Shown here in pieces: positions 18,502 to 28,750 of a stretch of DNA of 39,356 nucleotides. The stretch's first letter is position 1, and each line of letters begins with the position of its first letter. The translations under genes were made by a program, and so were the position numbers. The DNA comes from Actinobacteria bacterium UBA2286 (GTDB taxonomy: Bacteria > Actinomycetota > Coriobacteriia > Anaerosomatales > Anaerosomataceae), in the NCBI GenBank assembly GCA_002345925.1, contig DDWM01000054.1, positions 1 to 39,356 of the forward strand, given 5' to 3'. The notes under the pieces were generated by a model. It searched no databases and was not told where the DNA came from. It saw nothing but the letters and a program-made list of their open reading frames with translations.

Positions 18502-19173
18502 CTAATCCCCGAAGAGAAGTCCAGGTACCTCGCTGACATCATCAAGCAAATACTCAGCACCGGCGGCGACAAGCCGCCCCCTGTCAGACACACCCCAATT
18601 AGCCGCAATCGCGACCGCACCGGCGCGCAGCGCCGATTCGACGTCGTGCGGACTATCTCCGATGTACGCCGTCGCACGCACATCAACACCGAGCAACGAG
18701 GCGGCGTGCACCAATGGGTACGGATCTGGTTTGTGCAGCGGCACGTCATCAGCTGTCACAACCACATCAAAGAAACCACCGATATCAAACAGGTTTATTC
18801 CTCTACTGGCCATCGGTGTGCCTTTTGATGTCACGATCCCCATAGGTATCCCGTGAGCCTTTATCGCCGAGAGGACCTCGACCGCGCCCGGGAATAAGGT
18901 GGCCATCTCGTCGTGAGTGGCGTGATTGAAAGTGCGATACGAGATGAGGAGGCGATCTGCGATCTCTTGGTCGCCTTCGGAAAGTTCAAGCATTTGCTGC
19001 GCGAGAGGGATTCCCACGTTGTGCATGAGCACGCTATCAGGAAGCGCCTCGCCGAGGATATCGGCGGTCGCATGCTGAAACGACGCCAGGATGTGAGGAA
19101 TGGTGTTCGCCAGAGTGCCATCAAAATCAAACAGCACTGCTTTGAGTGAACTTAGGCGGTTCTCGGAATCCAT
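18502..19173 (-). CDS. HAD-superfamily hydrolase (phosphoglycolate phosphatase/PpaX-like)
   Basis: A 223-residue phosphatase. The ATG at 19173 follows AGAGGAGACT, and the longer open frame above it is antisense to nothing useful and lacks a better site. Motif I FDFDGTLANT has the nucleophile Asp16 and acid Asp18, a helical cap follows (about 22-90), motif II is IVTSKG, and motif III-IV is the late YIGDSPHDVESALRAGA. These mark the subfamily of beta-phosphoglucomutase/phosphoglycolate-phosphatase/pyrophosphatase-like enzymes. The exact substrate cannot be read. The gene starts 14 bp after the MFS transporter stop, so they are likely co-transcribed. Confidence 0.9.
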   Translation of the reverse strand: MDSENRLSSLKAVLFDFDGTLANTIPHILASFQHATADILGEALPDSVLMHNVGIPLAQQMLELSEGDQEIADRLLISYRTFNHATHDEMATLFPGAVEVLSAIKAHGIPMGIVTSKGTPMASRGINLFDIGGFFDVVVTADDVPLHKPDPYPLVHAASLLGVDVRATAYIGDSPHDVESALRAGAVAIAANWGVSDRGRLVAAGAEYLLDDVSEVPGLLFGD

Positions 19174-19187
19174 AGTCTCCTCTTTGG

Positions 19188-20465
19188 TTATGGTTGTGAT
19201 TCTACCACCGCAGCAGTGCTCTCCTCGACCCGGACCTTCCGAAGAAGTATCAATGTGGACACTGCTCCGGCAGCGTAGAATCCAGCCGTCAGGTACCACG
19301 GCAGCGTATACGATAGCGTCATCAGCCGGCCGCCCAGAACACTGCCGCCAAACCATGCGATGCTCCAGCCAAACCGCACCCATCCCACCACCAGCGGGCG
19401 ATCCACCTGTGGGACACCTTCGGTCGCAAGTTGGTTATAGATCGGCCACGACATATTCATGAGCACGCCGCGTACCAGCAGCAACGCGGCGGCAACTGGA
19501 AGACCTGTCGCCAACGGCACCATCAACAAGAACGGCAATGAGAGCAACTCGGTGGTGACAACCGTGCCGACCAACCCGAGCCTGCGCGAAAGCCATGGTG
19601 CCCCGAAGGCCGCAAACGCCATCCCGATTGAGCTTGCGGCTTGGATCATTCCGACCTGGTCAACGCTCGCGCCAAGCCTGTGCTTCAGGAACAGCGCAAC
19701 GAACGGCATCGAGAGTCCGGCGCCGAAGCTGATGAGTGTCTCCGGTACAAGCAGTCTGCCGAGACGGCCCCACGAGCGAAAGGCTTTGATCGACTCGCGA
19801 TACGAAACGAGCCTTGCTGCGGGATCCGAGTGCTCGATTCTGCGAGCAGGCAGGAGAGACCCGACCATGAACGCGGCCCCGATCACGATCGTGATTCTAA
19901 GTGCGGTCAACTCCCCTGCCCCGAAGCTGCCGAGAACATCCGGCAGGAACCCGCCAACGAGCGCACCAACGAACATGGCGCTCACCCGGAGCGTGAAGTC
20001 CACGGTGAAGAGGTGCGTTCTGGCGCGTGCAGGTGCATTCTCGGCAAGAAACGCGGTTCCGACCGTCATCATCATGCCCTCGCCCACTCCGTAGAGCAGC
20101 CCGAGTGCGATGATCGCGAGCGCCCCGGGGACGAGCGCTTGGCCCAGCCGAGAGAACCCCAACGCCAGCGCCGCCACTACCAGCAGCTTCTTGTACCCCA
20201 CGCGCGCGACTAGTGGCGGCAGTGCGAGACATGTGATCGCGCTGCCGATCGCCAAAGCGCCCTCAACGTCTCCCACGACCGCCTCGGACAGACCAGCGTC
20301 CTTCAGGTAGATGGCGAAAACGGTGCCGAGTATGCCAAAACCGACACTTTGCATAAACGCAACCGCAAGGTATCGCCAGGCGTCTGGCGTGAAGGAACGT
20401 GCGGCTGCGCGGTAATCCCTCGGCAATAATGGCTTTACCAGGCGTTTTAGAACATCCAGAGACAC
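19188..20465 (-). CDS. Major facilitator superfamily (MFS) transporter
   Basis: A 425-residue protein with about 12 hydrophobic segments. It begins with a basic cytoplasmic stretch (KRLVKPLLPRDYRAAARSF) and FMQSVGFGILGTVFAIYLKDAGLSEAVVGDVEGALAIGSAITCL, a pattern of MFS helix 1-2; LVARVGYKKLLVV resembles the loop 2-3 G-x-x-x-D-R/K-x-G-R/K-K motif. The middle loop (PARRIEHSDPAARLVSYRESIKAFRSW) separates two six-helix halves. The start is GTG at 20465 with only a weak ribosome-binding site. Substrate unknown. It ends 14 bp before the HAD phosphatase start. Confidence 0.9.
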   Translation of the reverse strand: MSLDVLKRLVKPLLPRDYRAAARSFTPDAWRYLAVAFMQSVGFGILGTVFAIYLKDAGLSEAVVGDVEGALAIGSAITCLALPPLVARVGYKKLLVVAALALGFSRLGQALVPGALAIIALGLLYGVGEGMMMTVGTAFLAENAPARARTHLFTVDFTLRVSAMFVGALVGGFLPDVLGSFGAGELTALRITIVIGAAFMVGSLLPARRIEHSDPAARLVSYRESIKAFRSWGRLGRLLVPETLISFGAGLSMPFVALFLKHRLGASVDQVGMIQAASSIGMAFAAFGAPWLSRRLGLVGTVVTTELLSLPFLLMVPLATGLPVAAALLLVRGVLMNMSWPIYNQLATEGVPQVDRPLVVGWVRFGWSIAWFGGSVLGGRLMTLSYTLPWYLTAGFYAAGAVSTLILLRKVRVEESTAAVVESQP

Positions 20466-20524
20466 GGCACGGCTTTCTACGACTCGCCGCGCTCAGGCTT
20501 AAGCGGGCACTTTCCTGATAATAG

Positions 20525-20558
20525 CGTGACGCGCCCCGCATATGCGGAGCGCGTCACG
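20525..20558 (-). terminator. Imperfect palindromic hairpin after gyrA
   Basis: CGTGACGCGC (20525-20534) pairs with GCGCGTCACG (20549-20558), with CCGCATATGCGG continuing the symmetry inside. It follows the gyrA stop by about 30 bp on the minus strand. No T-run follows, so termination may be weak. It also lies between the gyrA end and the MFS start and could hold regulatory symmetry for the latter. Confidence 0.55.
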
Positions 20559-20586
20559 TCAATGTAAACCGAATATACCGAACGTG

Positions 20587-23157
20587 CTACTCGTCGTCCT
20601 CAAAATCCTCGGCTACGAGCATTTCAGCCTCGGCATCTCGGTCTGTCATACCCGGCATCCGTGTCGCTGCGATATCTTCGTCGGCAACGAGAACGCCTTG
20701 GCCCTCGGGAACCGAGCGCTTCTTCTTCTTCGCAACGACTCGTGCAATCGCGGAGACCCTATCGGCTCCCGCAACGTTCATGACCTTGACGCCCTGGGTA
20801 GAGCGACCCAGCTGGCTGATGTCTTCGGCGTTGACGCGGATGACGACGCCCTCTTCGGAGATCAGCATAAGCTCATGGCCCGGCATGACTACCTTCATAC
20901 CAGCCAGGCGGCCCTTCTTGGTGGTTACCTGAATGGTCTTCACGCCCATTCCGCCACGCTTCTGTATCGGGTACTCGCCGATCGGAGTGCGCTTGCCGTA
21001 GCCACGCTCAGTCACCACGAAGAGTTCACTGCCATCGGGCGCGATCTCCATGCCGAGGACGTGGTTGTCGTCCTTCACGGTCATGCCGCGGACGCCAGTG
21101 GTGTCGCGACCCATCGGACGAGCATCGCCCTCATCGAACACGATTGCCTTGCCGTCAGCCGACACCATGACAGCATGCTCGCCGGTGTGGACGCGGCGCA
21201 CTGCGATCAGCTCGTCGTCGTCGCGCAGGTTGATCGCGATGATGCCGTCTCGGCGGGAGCGGTCGTATGCGCTTAGGGTCGTCTTCTTCACGAGGCCGTT
21301 GCGCGTCGCGAACAAGAGGTACTCGTCAGCGGCGAATTCACGCGTGGTGATGACGGCCGCGATCTGCTCGGTCTGCTCAAACGGAAGCAGGTTCACGACG
21401 TTTGTGCCTCGAGCATGCCGAGACCCGATCGGGAGCTCGTGGACCTTGAGGCGGTACACCTTGCCCTTCGTGCTGAAGAAGAGCACGTAGTCATGCGTCG
21501 AGGAGATGAAGAGCTGCTCGACGAAGTCGTTCTCTTTCAGGTTCACGCCGGCAACACCTTTGCCGCCGCGCTTCTGCTGGCGATACGTCGCTACAGGCAG
21601 GCGCTTCACGTAGCCGGCCTTCGTGATCGTGACGACCATGTCTTCCTCGGCGATAAGATCCTCTACGTCGAGGTCGCGTGCGGCATTCATGATCTCAGTC
21701 CGACGCTTATCGGCGTACTTGGCTTTGATCTCGAGCATCTCGTCTTTGATGATCTGGAGCACGAGGTTGATGTCGCCGAGAACCTTCAGGTACCAGGCGA
21801 TCTTCTCGCGGAGCTCGTTGAGCTCGGCTTCGATCTTGTGGCGCTCGAGGCCCGTCAGGCGACGGAGGCGCATCTCAAGGATCGCGTCAGTCTGGATCTC
21901 CGAGAGCCCAAAGCGCTCGATAAGTCGCGCTTTCGCCTCCGAATCATCCTTGCTGCCGCGGATGATCTTGATGACTTCATCGATGTTATCAAGCGCGATC
22001 ACATAGCCCTCAAGGATGTGTGCGCGCTCCTGGGCTTTACGCAGGTCGTACTGCGTACGCCGGATGATGACTTCCTTCTGGTGCTCGATATAGTGGCCGA
22101 GAATCTCTTTCAGCGTCAGCGTTCTCGGCACGCCATCAACGAGCGCAAGCATATTTGCGCCGAAACCATTCTCGAGGGTGGTGTGCTTATACAGTTTATT
22201 CAGGACCACCTGAGGAATCGCGGTGGTCTTGAGCTCAATGACCACGCGCATACCCTTGCGGTCAGACTCATCACGGAGGTCGGAGATCTCTGTGAGCTTC
22301 TTCTCCCGGACAAGCTCTGCGATCTTCGACACAAGCTTGCTCTTGTTAACCATGTACGGGATCTCGGTGACGATGATCTTCATACGGCCGGTCGAGGTCT
22401 GCTCGATGTGGGCCTTGCCGCGGATCTTGATAGAGCCGCGACCGGTCAGGTACGCATCGCGGATACCCTCTCGGCCCATGATGACGCCGCCGGTTGGGAA
22501 GTCCGGCCCGGGCATGATCTTCAGGAAGTCCTCGACCTCGGCGTCCGGGTTATCCATCAACAGAACGGCGCAGTCGATGACTTCGCCCAGGTTGTGCGGC
22601 GGTATGTTCGTCGCCATACCTACAGCGATACCCGAGCTACCGTTCACGAGCAGGTTGGGATACCGCGCCGGCAAGACGAGCGGTTCCTGCAATGATTCGT
22701 CGTAGTTGGGGCCATAGTTTACTGTCTCGCGATCGATGTCGCGAAGCAGCTCCATGGCCATGCGGTGGAGGCGGGACTCCGTGTATCGCATGGCAGCCGC
22801 GGAGTCGCCGTCGATCGACCCAAAGTTTCCGTGACCATCGACAAGCGGGACGCGCATGGCAAAGTCCTGCGCCATACGCACCATCGTGTCGTACACCGCC
22901 GAGTCGCCATGGGGGTGGTACTTACCGATGACTTCACCGACGGTCCAGGCGGACTTCTTGAATGCCTTGGTCGGCGTAAGCCCCGACTCATTCATCGCGT
23001 AGAGGATGCGCCTGTGCACCGGCTTAAGGCCGTCACGGACGTCCGGGAGCGCTCGTGAGACGATAACGCTCATCGAGTACTCGAGGAAGGAGCTTCTCAG
23101 CTCCTGCTCTATGTCGATCGGGAGAATGTTGCTCTCGCTCGCGATCGGTTCAGTCAC
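20587..23157 (-). CDS. gyrA: DNA gyrase subunit A
   Basis: An 856-residue GyrA from GTG at 23157. The N-terminal LEYSMSVIVSRALPDVRDGLKPVHRRILYAM block, the active-site Tyr125 in MRYTE, and the quinolone-determining region HPHGDSAVYDT (Ser86 and Asp90, equivalent to E. coli Ser83 and Asp87, both wild type) are clear. The C-terminal wrapping domain has a GyrA-box, QKRGGKG, and a later QKRGGMG. It forms the A2B2 enzyme with GyrB and introduces negative supercoils using ATP. The C-terminus has a Lys/Arg run (ARVVAKKKKRSVPEG) and an acidic tail, and differs from a ParC by having the full GyrA-box. It lies downstream of gyrB with one membrane-protein gene inserted between them. Confidence 0.98.
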   Translation of the reverse strand: MTEPIASESNILPIDIEQELRSSFLEYSMSVIVSRALPDVRDGLKPVHRRILYAMNESGLTPTKAFKKSAWTVGEVIGKYHPHGDSAVYDTMVRMAQDFAMRVPLVDGHGNFGSIDGDSAAAMRYTESRLHRMAMELLRDIDRETVNYGPNYDESLQEPLVLPARYPNLLVNGSSGIAVGMATNIPPHNLGEVIDCAVLLMDNPDAEVEDFLKIMPGPDFPTGGVIMGREGIRDAYLTGRGSIKIRGKAHIEQTSTGRMKIIVTEIPYMVNKSKLVSKIAELVREKKLTEISDLRDESDRKGMRVVIELKTTAIPQVVLNKLYKHTTLENGFGANMLALVDGVPRTLTLKEILGHYIEHQKEVIIRRTQYDLRKAQERAHILEGYVIALDNIDEVIKIIRGSKDDSEAKARLIERFGLSEIQTDAILEMRLRRLTGLERHKIEAELNELREKIAWYLKVLGDINLVLQIIKDEMLEIKAKYADKRRTEIMNAARDLDVEDLIAEEDMVVTITKAGYVKRLPVATYRQQKRGGKGVAGVNLKENDFVEQLFISSTHDYVLFFSTKGKVYRLKVHELPIGSRHARGTNVVNLLPFEQTEQIAAVITTREFAADEYLLFATRNGLVKKTTLSAYDRSRRDGIIAINLRDDDELIAVRRVHTGEHAVMVSADGKAIVFDEGDARPMGRDTTGVRGMTVKDDNHVLGMEIAPDGSELFVVTERGYGKRTPIGEYPIQKRGGMGVKTIQVTTKKGRLAGMKVVMPGHELMLISEEGVVIRVNAEDISQLGRSTQGVKVMNVAGADRVSAIARVVAKKKKRSVPEGQGVLVADEDIAATRMPGMTDRDAEAEMLVAEDFEDDE

Positions 23158-23184
23158 GTCTCAGTCTCCTCGCATGTAGGCTTG

Positions 23185-23718
23185 CTACAGGTTGTACTTT
23201 CGGAACAGAAGTACCGCTCCACCCATCAACAGGAAGCCCCAGACCATCAACAGCAATGAGGCCAAGGTCGGCATTATGCCCTGATCGCTTCCCACTTTTG
23301 AAAACAACACCGCGGCCCAAACAATGAAGCCTATACCGCTTGCCACCAGAAGCGCGCTTACCGTGTTCGCGACAAGCTTGTAGCTACCGGTCACTGCGGG
23401 CTCCTCGTGCTTGAGCCCGATTAGCATCGTTGCCAACTCGGCCGAACTAGGACCTCTTGGTTCTGTTTTTATATCCTCAGTCACGGCCGTTTCATTTGAG
23501 CCACTATCAATTGGCCCCTCTGACACAACTTCCTCAGCCACGTCTGTTTGTGGCTCAACCACAGGAACAGGGCGGTCATCTCTAACCGCAGCAAGTGCTG
23601 CGTCTAGCTCGGCTTCCTGCTCCAGCTCTCTTCGCTTCTTCTCGAAGCGTTCGAAAGCCTCTTGTTCCCACGGCGGCGGCTCAAACTGCCGACTGTGCCG
23701 TCTATCGCGCTCGTCCAC
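23185..23718 (-). CDS. Hypothetical two-TM membrane protein encoded between gyrB and gyrA
   Basis: A 177-residue protein from GTG (23718), the only start available between the gyrB stop and the first TM; its ribosome-binding site is weak. Residues 1-110 are hydrophilic: a charged N-terminal helix (EQEAFERFEKKRRELEQEAELDAALAAV) and an acidic linker (QTDVAEEVVSEGPIDSGSNETAV). Two TM helices follow, about 115-140 and 149-172, with a short connecting loop and a basic end (LFRKYNL), so the N-terminal part should be cytoplasmic. I do not recognise it as the DUF3566 protein often found next to gyrA in Actinobacteria. Gaps of 30 bp to gyrB and 27 bp to gyrA place it firmly in the gyrase transcript. 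Function unknown. Confidence 0.75.
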   Translation of the reverse strand: MDERDRRHSRQFEPPPWEQEAFERFEKKRRELEQEAELDAALAAVRDDRPVPVVEPQTDVAEEVVSEGPIDSGSNETAVTEDIKTEPRGPSSAELATMLIGLKHEEPAVTGSYKLVANTVSALLVASGIGFIVWAAVLFSKVGSDQGIMPTLASLLLMVWGFLLMGGAVLLFRKYNL

Positions 23719-23748
23719 CGCGACCCATCTTTCCTCAGTTGGACAATT

Positions 23749-25665
<1,917 letters not shown>

Positions 25666-25736
25666 GGCTCCTTCTTGGTTCTACGGCTGTGACGAGCGGA
25701 AACGTGCCAACCACGACATGTTGACACCACCCACAT

Positions 25737-25757
25737 ATTCTAACACAACGTGTTGTG
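25737..25757 (-). promoter_or_regulatory. Possible gyrB promoter/operator
   Basis: On the minus strand TAGAAT (25742-25737) is a fair -10. Directly upstream is an inverted repeat, CACAAC (25744-25749) and GTTGTG (25752-25757), which overlaps the spacer region. No good -35 is seen. Supercoiling-dependent control of gyrase commonly acts at this position, but that is inference. Confidence 0.4.
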
Positions 25758-25788
25758 GTAGACGGGTTAATTGTCCCCTGTCAGGCCA

Positions 25789-25822
25789 CGAGAACGCGCC
25801 TACGGCTCGTTGCGTGTTCTCG
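25789..25822 (-). terminator. Hairpin over the 3' end of the DciA gene
   Basis: CGAGAACGCGC (25789-25799) pairs with GCGTGTTCTCG (25812-25822) with one mismatch; the loop contains the stop codon of the DciA gene. It may reduce read-through into gyrB or protect the mRNA end. No T-run follows. Confidence 0.4.
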
Positions 25823-26318
25823 CACCCTTTTTCCACTCTAGGTCCTTAATCATCACCCTGAGGGCGGCATCTCTCAGGCCTTCATCTTTCACGGCTTCTG
25901 CAATGTATTCCGCTTGTCGCCGCTCGCTTTCATCAAGTGGTACAGATGGTGTTGTGTCTGGTCTGTAAAAACCAGAGGTTTCGTCTTGTTCTTCTTGTTG
26001 GATCCTTTGTTCCGCGACCCTCTTAGAAACAGTGAACCTCATCCTCTTAACCGCGGTCTCACCAATCTCTAAACGAATGCTTTCCAGATAGTGATCTTTC
26101 ATCAGGTCGAGTTGGTGCGCCCAGGCAGCCGAGTCAACACTGACTACAAACTCCCCTTCTCTCACACTCGTCGCGACTGTGTGCTTTGAGACATCTACCC
26201 CGGCCACTTTCTCCCATACAAGGGCGGCTCGAGCTCCATAGCGTCGCTTCTGAGGATCAGCGCGCCTGACGACTGAGTCTGTTATCTCCCCCAGACTATC
26301 AAGTCTTCTTCTTCTCAT
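25800..26318 (-). CDS. DciA (DUF721) family protein, probable helicase-loading factor
   Basis: A 172-residue protein. Its ATG follows recF by 3 bp with GGAGACCTG as ribosome-binding site. The domain spans about residues 25-110 with ARAALVWEKVAGVDVSKHTVATSVREGEFVVSVDSAAWAHQLDLMKDHYLESIRLEIG, the DUF721 core (a KH-like fold). DciA is the widespread ancestral factor that loads the DnaB helicase in bacteria lacking DnaC/DnaI. Its position in the dnaA-recF-gyrB block is normal for Actinobacteria. The C-terminal 60 residues are charged and probably less ordered. The name rests on this family and position; there is no direct evidence of function here. Confidence 0.88.
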   Translation of the reverse strand: MRRRRLDSLGEITDSVVRRADPQKRRYGARAALVWEKVAGVDVSKHTVATSVREGEFVVSVDSAAWAHQLDLMKDHYLESIRLEIGETAVKRMRFTVSKRVAEQRIQQEEQDETSGFYRPDTTPSVPLDESERRQAEYIAEAVKDEGLRDAALRVMIKDLEWKKGARTRNEP

Positions 26319-26321
26319 GGC

Positions 26322-27422
26322 TTACAGGTCTCCTGCGTTGATTACCAGCGCCTCAGCGAGAAGGTCGGGGTCAAAATGGGCGGCGTCTGTTGTGGTCACG
26401 AATGTCTGGATGTTTCGTTGTACCAAGCCAGTCAACGCCCGGCGACGGTTCTCATCAAGCTCCGACATGACGTCGTCAAGAAGCAGCACCGGTTTCTTGT
26501 GCGCGACATCCTCGACCACATCCACCTCCGCCAGCTTCCATGCGAGCGCGATCGTGCGTTGTTGGCCTTGTGACGCAAAAGCTCGAGCGTCTCTGTTGTC
26601 CAACTGAAATACGATCTCATCTCGGTGTGGACCAACCAGGGTTGTTTTTCGCGCTCTCTCTTCATCACGGCGGTTCTCAAGTGTTGAAAAGATCGTCTTC
26701 TCCGCAACCTCTACTTCAATCTCGTCTTCCAAACATGAAGTTGAAAGACCACACCTATCCAGATACTGAACAGTCAGTTGTTCGTCTTGAGAAAGCTCTT
26801 GGTAAGACTCTCTGGCGTGCTCAGTAATCTTGCGGAGCAGCCTTCTTCTGTGAACGAGTAATCTGCTACCAAGTGAAGCCAGTTGAACATCCCATGGTTC
26901 CAGGTCCGCATCTGTGGCCTGCCACTCACGCAGCAATACGTTTCTATGACGTACCACTTTGTTGTAGTCGCGCCTTACGGCTCCATAAGTCTTAGACAAC
27001 TGTTCACCCAGGTCGTCCACTTCTGTGCGCCTGACTTCAGCCGATCCTTTACTGAGGTCAAGATCATCCGGGGTGAATACGACCACCGGCAGGATACCAA
27101 CGATGTCTGACACTCTTCTCTTGGTCAGACCATTCAAGCGAAATGTTCTCTGCGAGCCCCGCCTGATACCCACTTCAACTCTTGATTCAGTTGTAGTGGT
27201 GATACTTGCTTGAATCGTCGCGGCGTCTTCATCCCATTTGATGACTTCGTCCCATTTAGGCCGCCTGAAAGACCGCCCTGAGGTCACAATCTGGACCGCT
27301 TCAATCACATTCGTTTTCCCGGAAGCGTTCGGTCCTATGAGAACCGTCAGACCGGGAGATGGATATATCTCCCGGTCTGAGTAATTCCGGAATGATTTTA
27401 GCCGGATAGACTCGATGTGCAC
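26322..27422 (-). CDS. recF: DNA replication and repair protein RecF
   Basis: A 366-residue SMC-like ATPase from GTG. MHIESIRLKSFRNY leads to Walker A GPNASGKT (30-37); the ABC signature-like and Walker B region is VLLLDDVMSELD near residue 317, followed by FVTTTDAAHF. It loads RecA onto gapped DNA together with RecO and RecR. It begins 13 bp after the dnaN stop and ends 3 bp before the DciA gene, so it is part of the dnaA operon. Confidence 0.97.
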   Translation of the reverse strand: MHIESIRLKSFRNYSDREIYPSPGLTVLIGPNASGKTNVIEAVQIVTSGRSFRRPKWDEVIKWDEDAATIQASITTTTESRVEVGIRRGSQRTFRLNGLTKRRVSDIVGILPVVVFTPDDLDLSKGSAEVRRTEVDDLGEQLSKTYGAVRRDYNKVVRHRNVLLREWQATDADLEPWDVQLASLGSRLLVHRRRLLRKITEHARESYQELSQDEQLTVQYLDRCGLSTSCLEDEIEVEVAEKTIFSTLENRRDEERARKTTLVGPHRDEIVFQLDNRDARAFASQGQQRTIALAWKLAEVDVVEDVAHKKPVLLLDDVMSELDENRRRALTGLVQRNIQTFVTTTDAAHFDPDLLAEALVINAGDL

Positions 27423-27435
27423 GCGCTGTATGAAT

Positions 27436-28533
27436 CTAGCCGAGACGAACAGGCATGAGCAGGTAGATGAAGTCTTCTCCCTCGGGATGCTTCATCACAC
27501 CTGGCTTCAAAGGACTGACTATCTCTAGAGCGATCTTGTCACCATCTGCTACAGATATGCCGTCTGTTAGGTATGCGTGGTTAAATGCGATTTCGACGTC
27601 TTCACCTTGAATATCAACTTCAAGATCCTCGGTCGCTTCTCCGACGTCTTGTGTCTGCGCAGAGATAGTGAGAATCCTATCCGTGGTGGTCACTTTCAGT
27701 CTCAAGGGCGCACTGTGTTGTGCCATAAGTGAGACCCTCTTGACCGCTTCGAGGAATTCTTGCCGGCCAACTGTGAGACGGGTGACAAACTCTTTCGGAA
27801 CCAACTGCTTGTGGTTTGGGAAGGACCCTTCGATCCTACGACTGATGAATGTGGTGTCACCAAAAGAGAACACAACCTGGTTCTCTGAGACTCCGATCTT
27901 AACCGTCTCTGATGAAGACCCTAGACGTGCGACATCCTCTATCGCTCGTCCAGGAACCACGGCCTCAAGCGAGCCGAATACCCCTTCGACTGGAACTTCC
28001 CTTACACACAGCCGGTAAGAGTCCGTGGCAACCATGCGGAGGTTACCTTCTTCAACAACAACCAACACGCCTGTGAGTATGGGCCGTGTCTCATCTCGGC
28101 TGACTGCTCTTGAGACCTGGTGTACAACTTCTGAAAACACTCCTGTTGGAAGAGAGACCATTTCACCAGGAACCACATCAGGGAACTTAGGGAAGTCATC
28201 CGCAGAGAGTGTTCTCACAACGAAAGACGATTGGGCGCATGAGACTGTAGCCCCGGTTGGGTTGGTTTCAATCGTGACCGCTGACTCTGGGAGATTACGG
28301 ACGATATCGGTGATGAGTTTTCCAGGGATGACAGCACTTCCTGCTTCATCAACCCTTGCTTTGGAACTTGTCTTGATCGATATCTCAAGGTCTGTGGAGT
28401 TCAACCTGAGCTCGTCTGCTTGAGCTGAGAACAATATTCCAGAAAGAATCGGAAGAGTTGTTCTTGAAGAGAGTCCCTTTGAGGCTATCGATAGGGCATC
28501 TAACAACTCTGTGCGGGCAATAGAGACCTTCAT
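27436..28533 (-). CDS. dnaN: DNA polymerase III beta subunit (sliding clamp)
   Basis: A 365-residue clamp from ATG at 28533 with AAAGGAAT upstream. It starts MKVSIARTELLDALSIASKGLSSRTTLPILSGILFSA and has the three tandem clamp domains of about 120 residues; the end IYLLMPVRL is the usual C-terminus that lines the partner-binding pocket. It tethers polymerase III to DNA and is the docking platform for many replication and repair factors. The 217-bp gap to dnaA contains origin elements. Confidence 0.98.
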   Translation of the reverse strand: MKVSIARTELLDALSIASKGLSSRTTLPILSGILFSAQADELRLNSTDLEISIKTSSKARVDEAGSAVIPGKLITDIVRNLPESAVTIETNPTGATVSCAQSSFVVRTLSADDFPKFPDVVPGEMVSLPTGVFSEVVHQVSRAVSRDETRPILTGVLVVVEEGNLRMVATDSYRLCVREVPVEGVFGSLEAVVPGRAIEDVARLGSSSETVKIGVSENQVVFSFGDTTFISRRIEGSFPNHKQLVPKEFVTRLTVGRQEFLEAVKRVSLMAQHSAPLRLKVTTTDRILTISAQTQDVGEATEDLEVDIQGEDVEIAFNHAYLTDGISVADGDKIALEIVSPLKPGVMKHPEGEDFIYLLMPVRLG

Positions 28534-28750
28534 TCCGATTCCTTTCTTAGATAATCAACTAACAGTAATAGTAGTAGTGCTGTTGATGATGTGGATATCT
28601 CTCAAAACAGCAGGTAGATCTCGGCGTGTCTATTGTGGGAGTAGTTGTTGACCGACTGCTCCGTATATCCACACTTTCAACAGGTGTTCATTTCTATCAA
28701 CAGGATTACCCTGTAATCCCCACTCTACCCCCAGCTTGTCCACAAGGTTG
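28534..28750. other. oriC element between dnaA and dnaN: DnaA boxes plus a DnaA-trio-like repeat
   Basis: DnaA-box-like nonamers: TGTGGATAT (28590-28598, one mismatch to TGTGGATAA), ATATCCACA (28665-28673, one mismatch to TTATCCACA) and TTGTCCACA (28736-28744, the form favoured in high-G+C Actinobacteria). On the strand of dnaA the box at 28598-28590 is followed 12 bp later by CTACTACTATTACT (28577-28564), matching the CTA/TTA periodicity of the DnaA-trio that promotes strand opening in Bacillus subtilis, then an A+T-rich stretch before the dnaN ribosome-binding site. The assignment is by pattern only. Confidence 0.65.
28564..28577 (-). repeat. DnaA-trio-like trinucleotide array
   Basis: Reads CTACTACTATTACT on the minus strand, followed by more A+T-rich sequence towards dnaN. 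It lies next to a DnaA box in the orientation expected of a basal unwinding element. Confidence 0.55.

Noticed and set aside
19174..19383. 70-codon upstream extension of the HAD phosphatase
   Set aside because: It overlaps the MFS gene in another frame; the ATG at 19173 has AGAGGAG and starts right before motif I.
21415..22695. 426-codon open frame on the plus strand
   Set aside because: It is entirely antisense to gyrA, has no recognisable domain and arises from the codon bias of that gene.
25721..25742. TTGACA on the plus strand before gyrB
   Set aside because: No -10 at suitable spacing and no plus-strand gene to serve.
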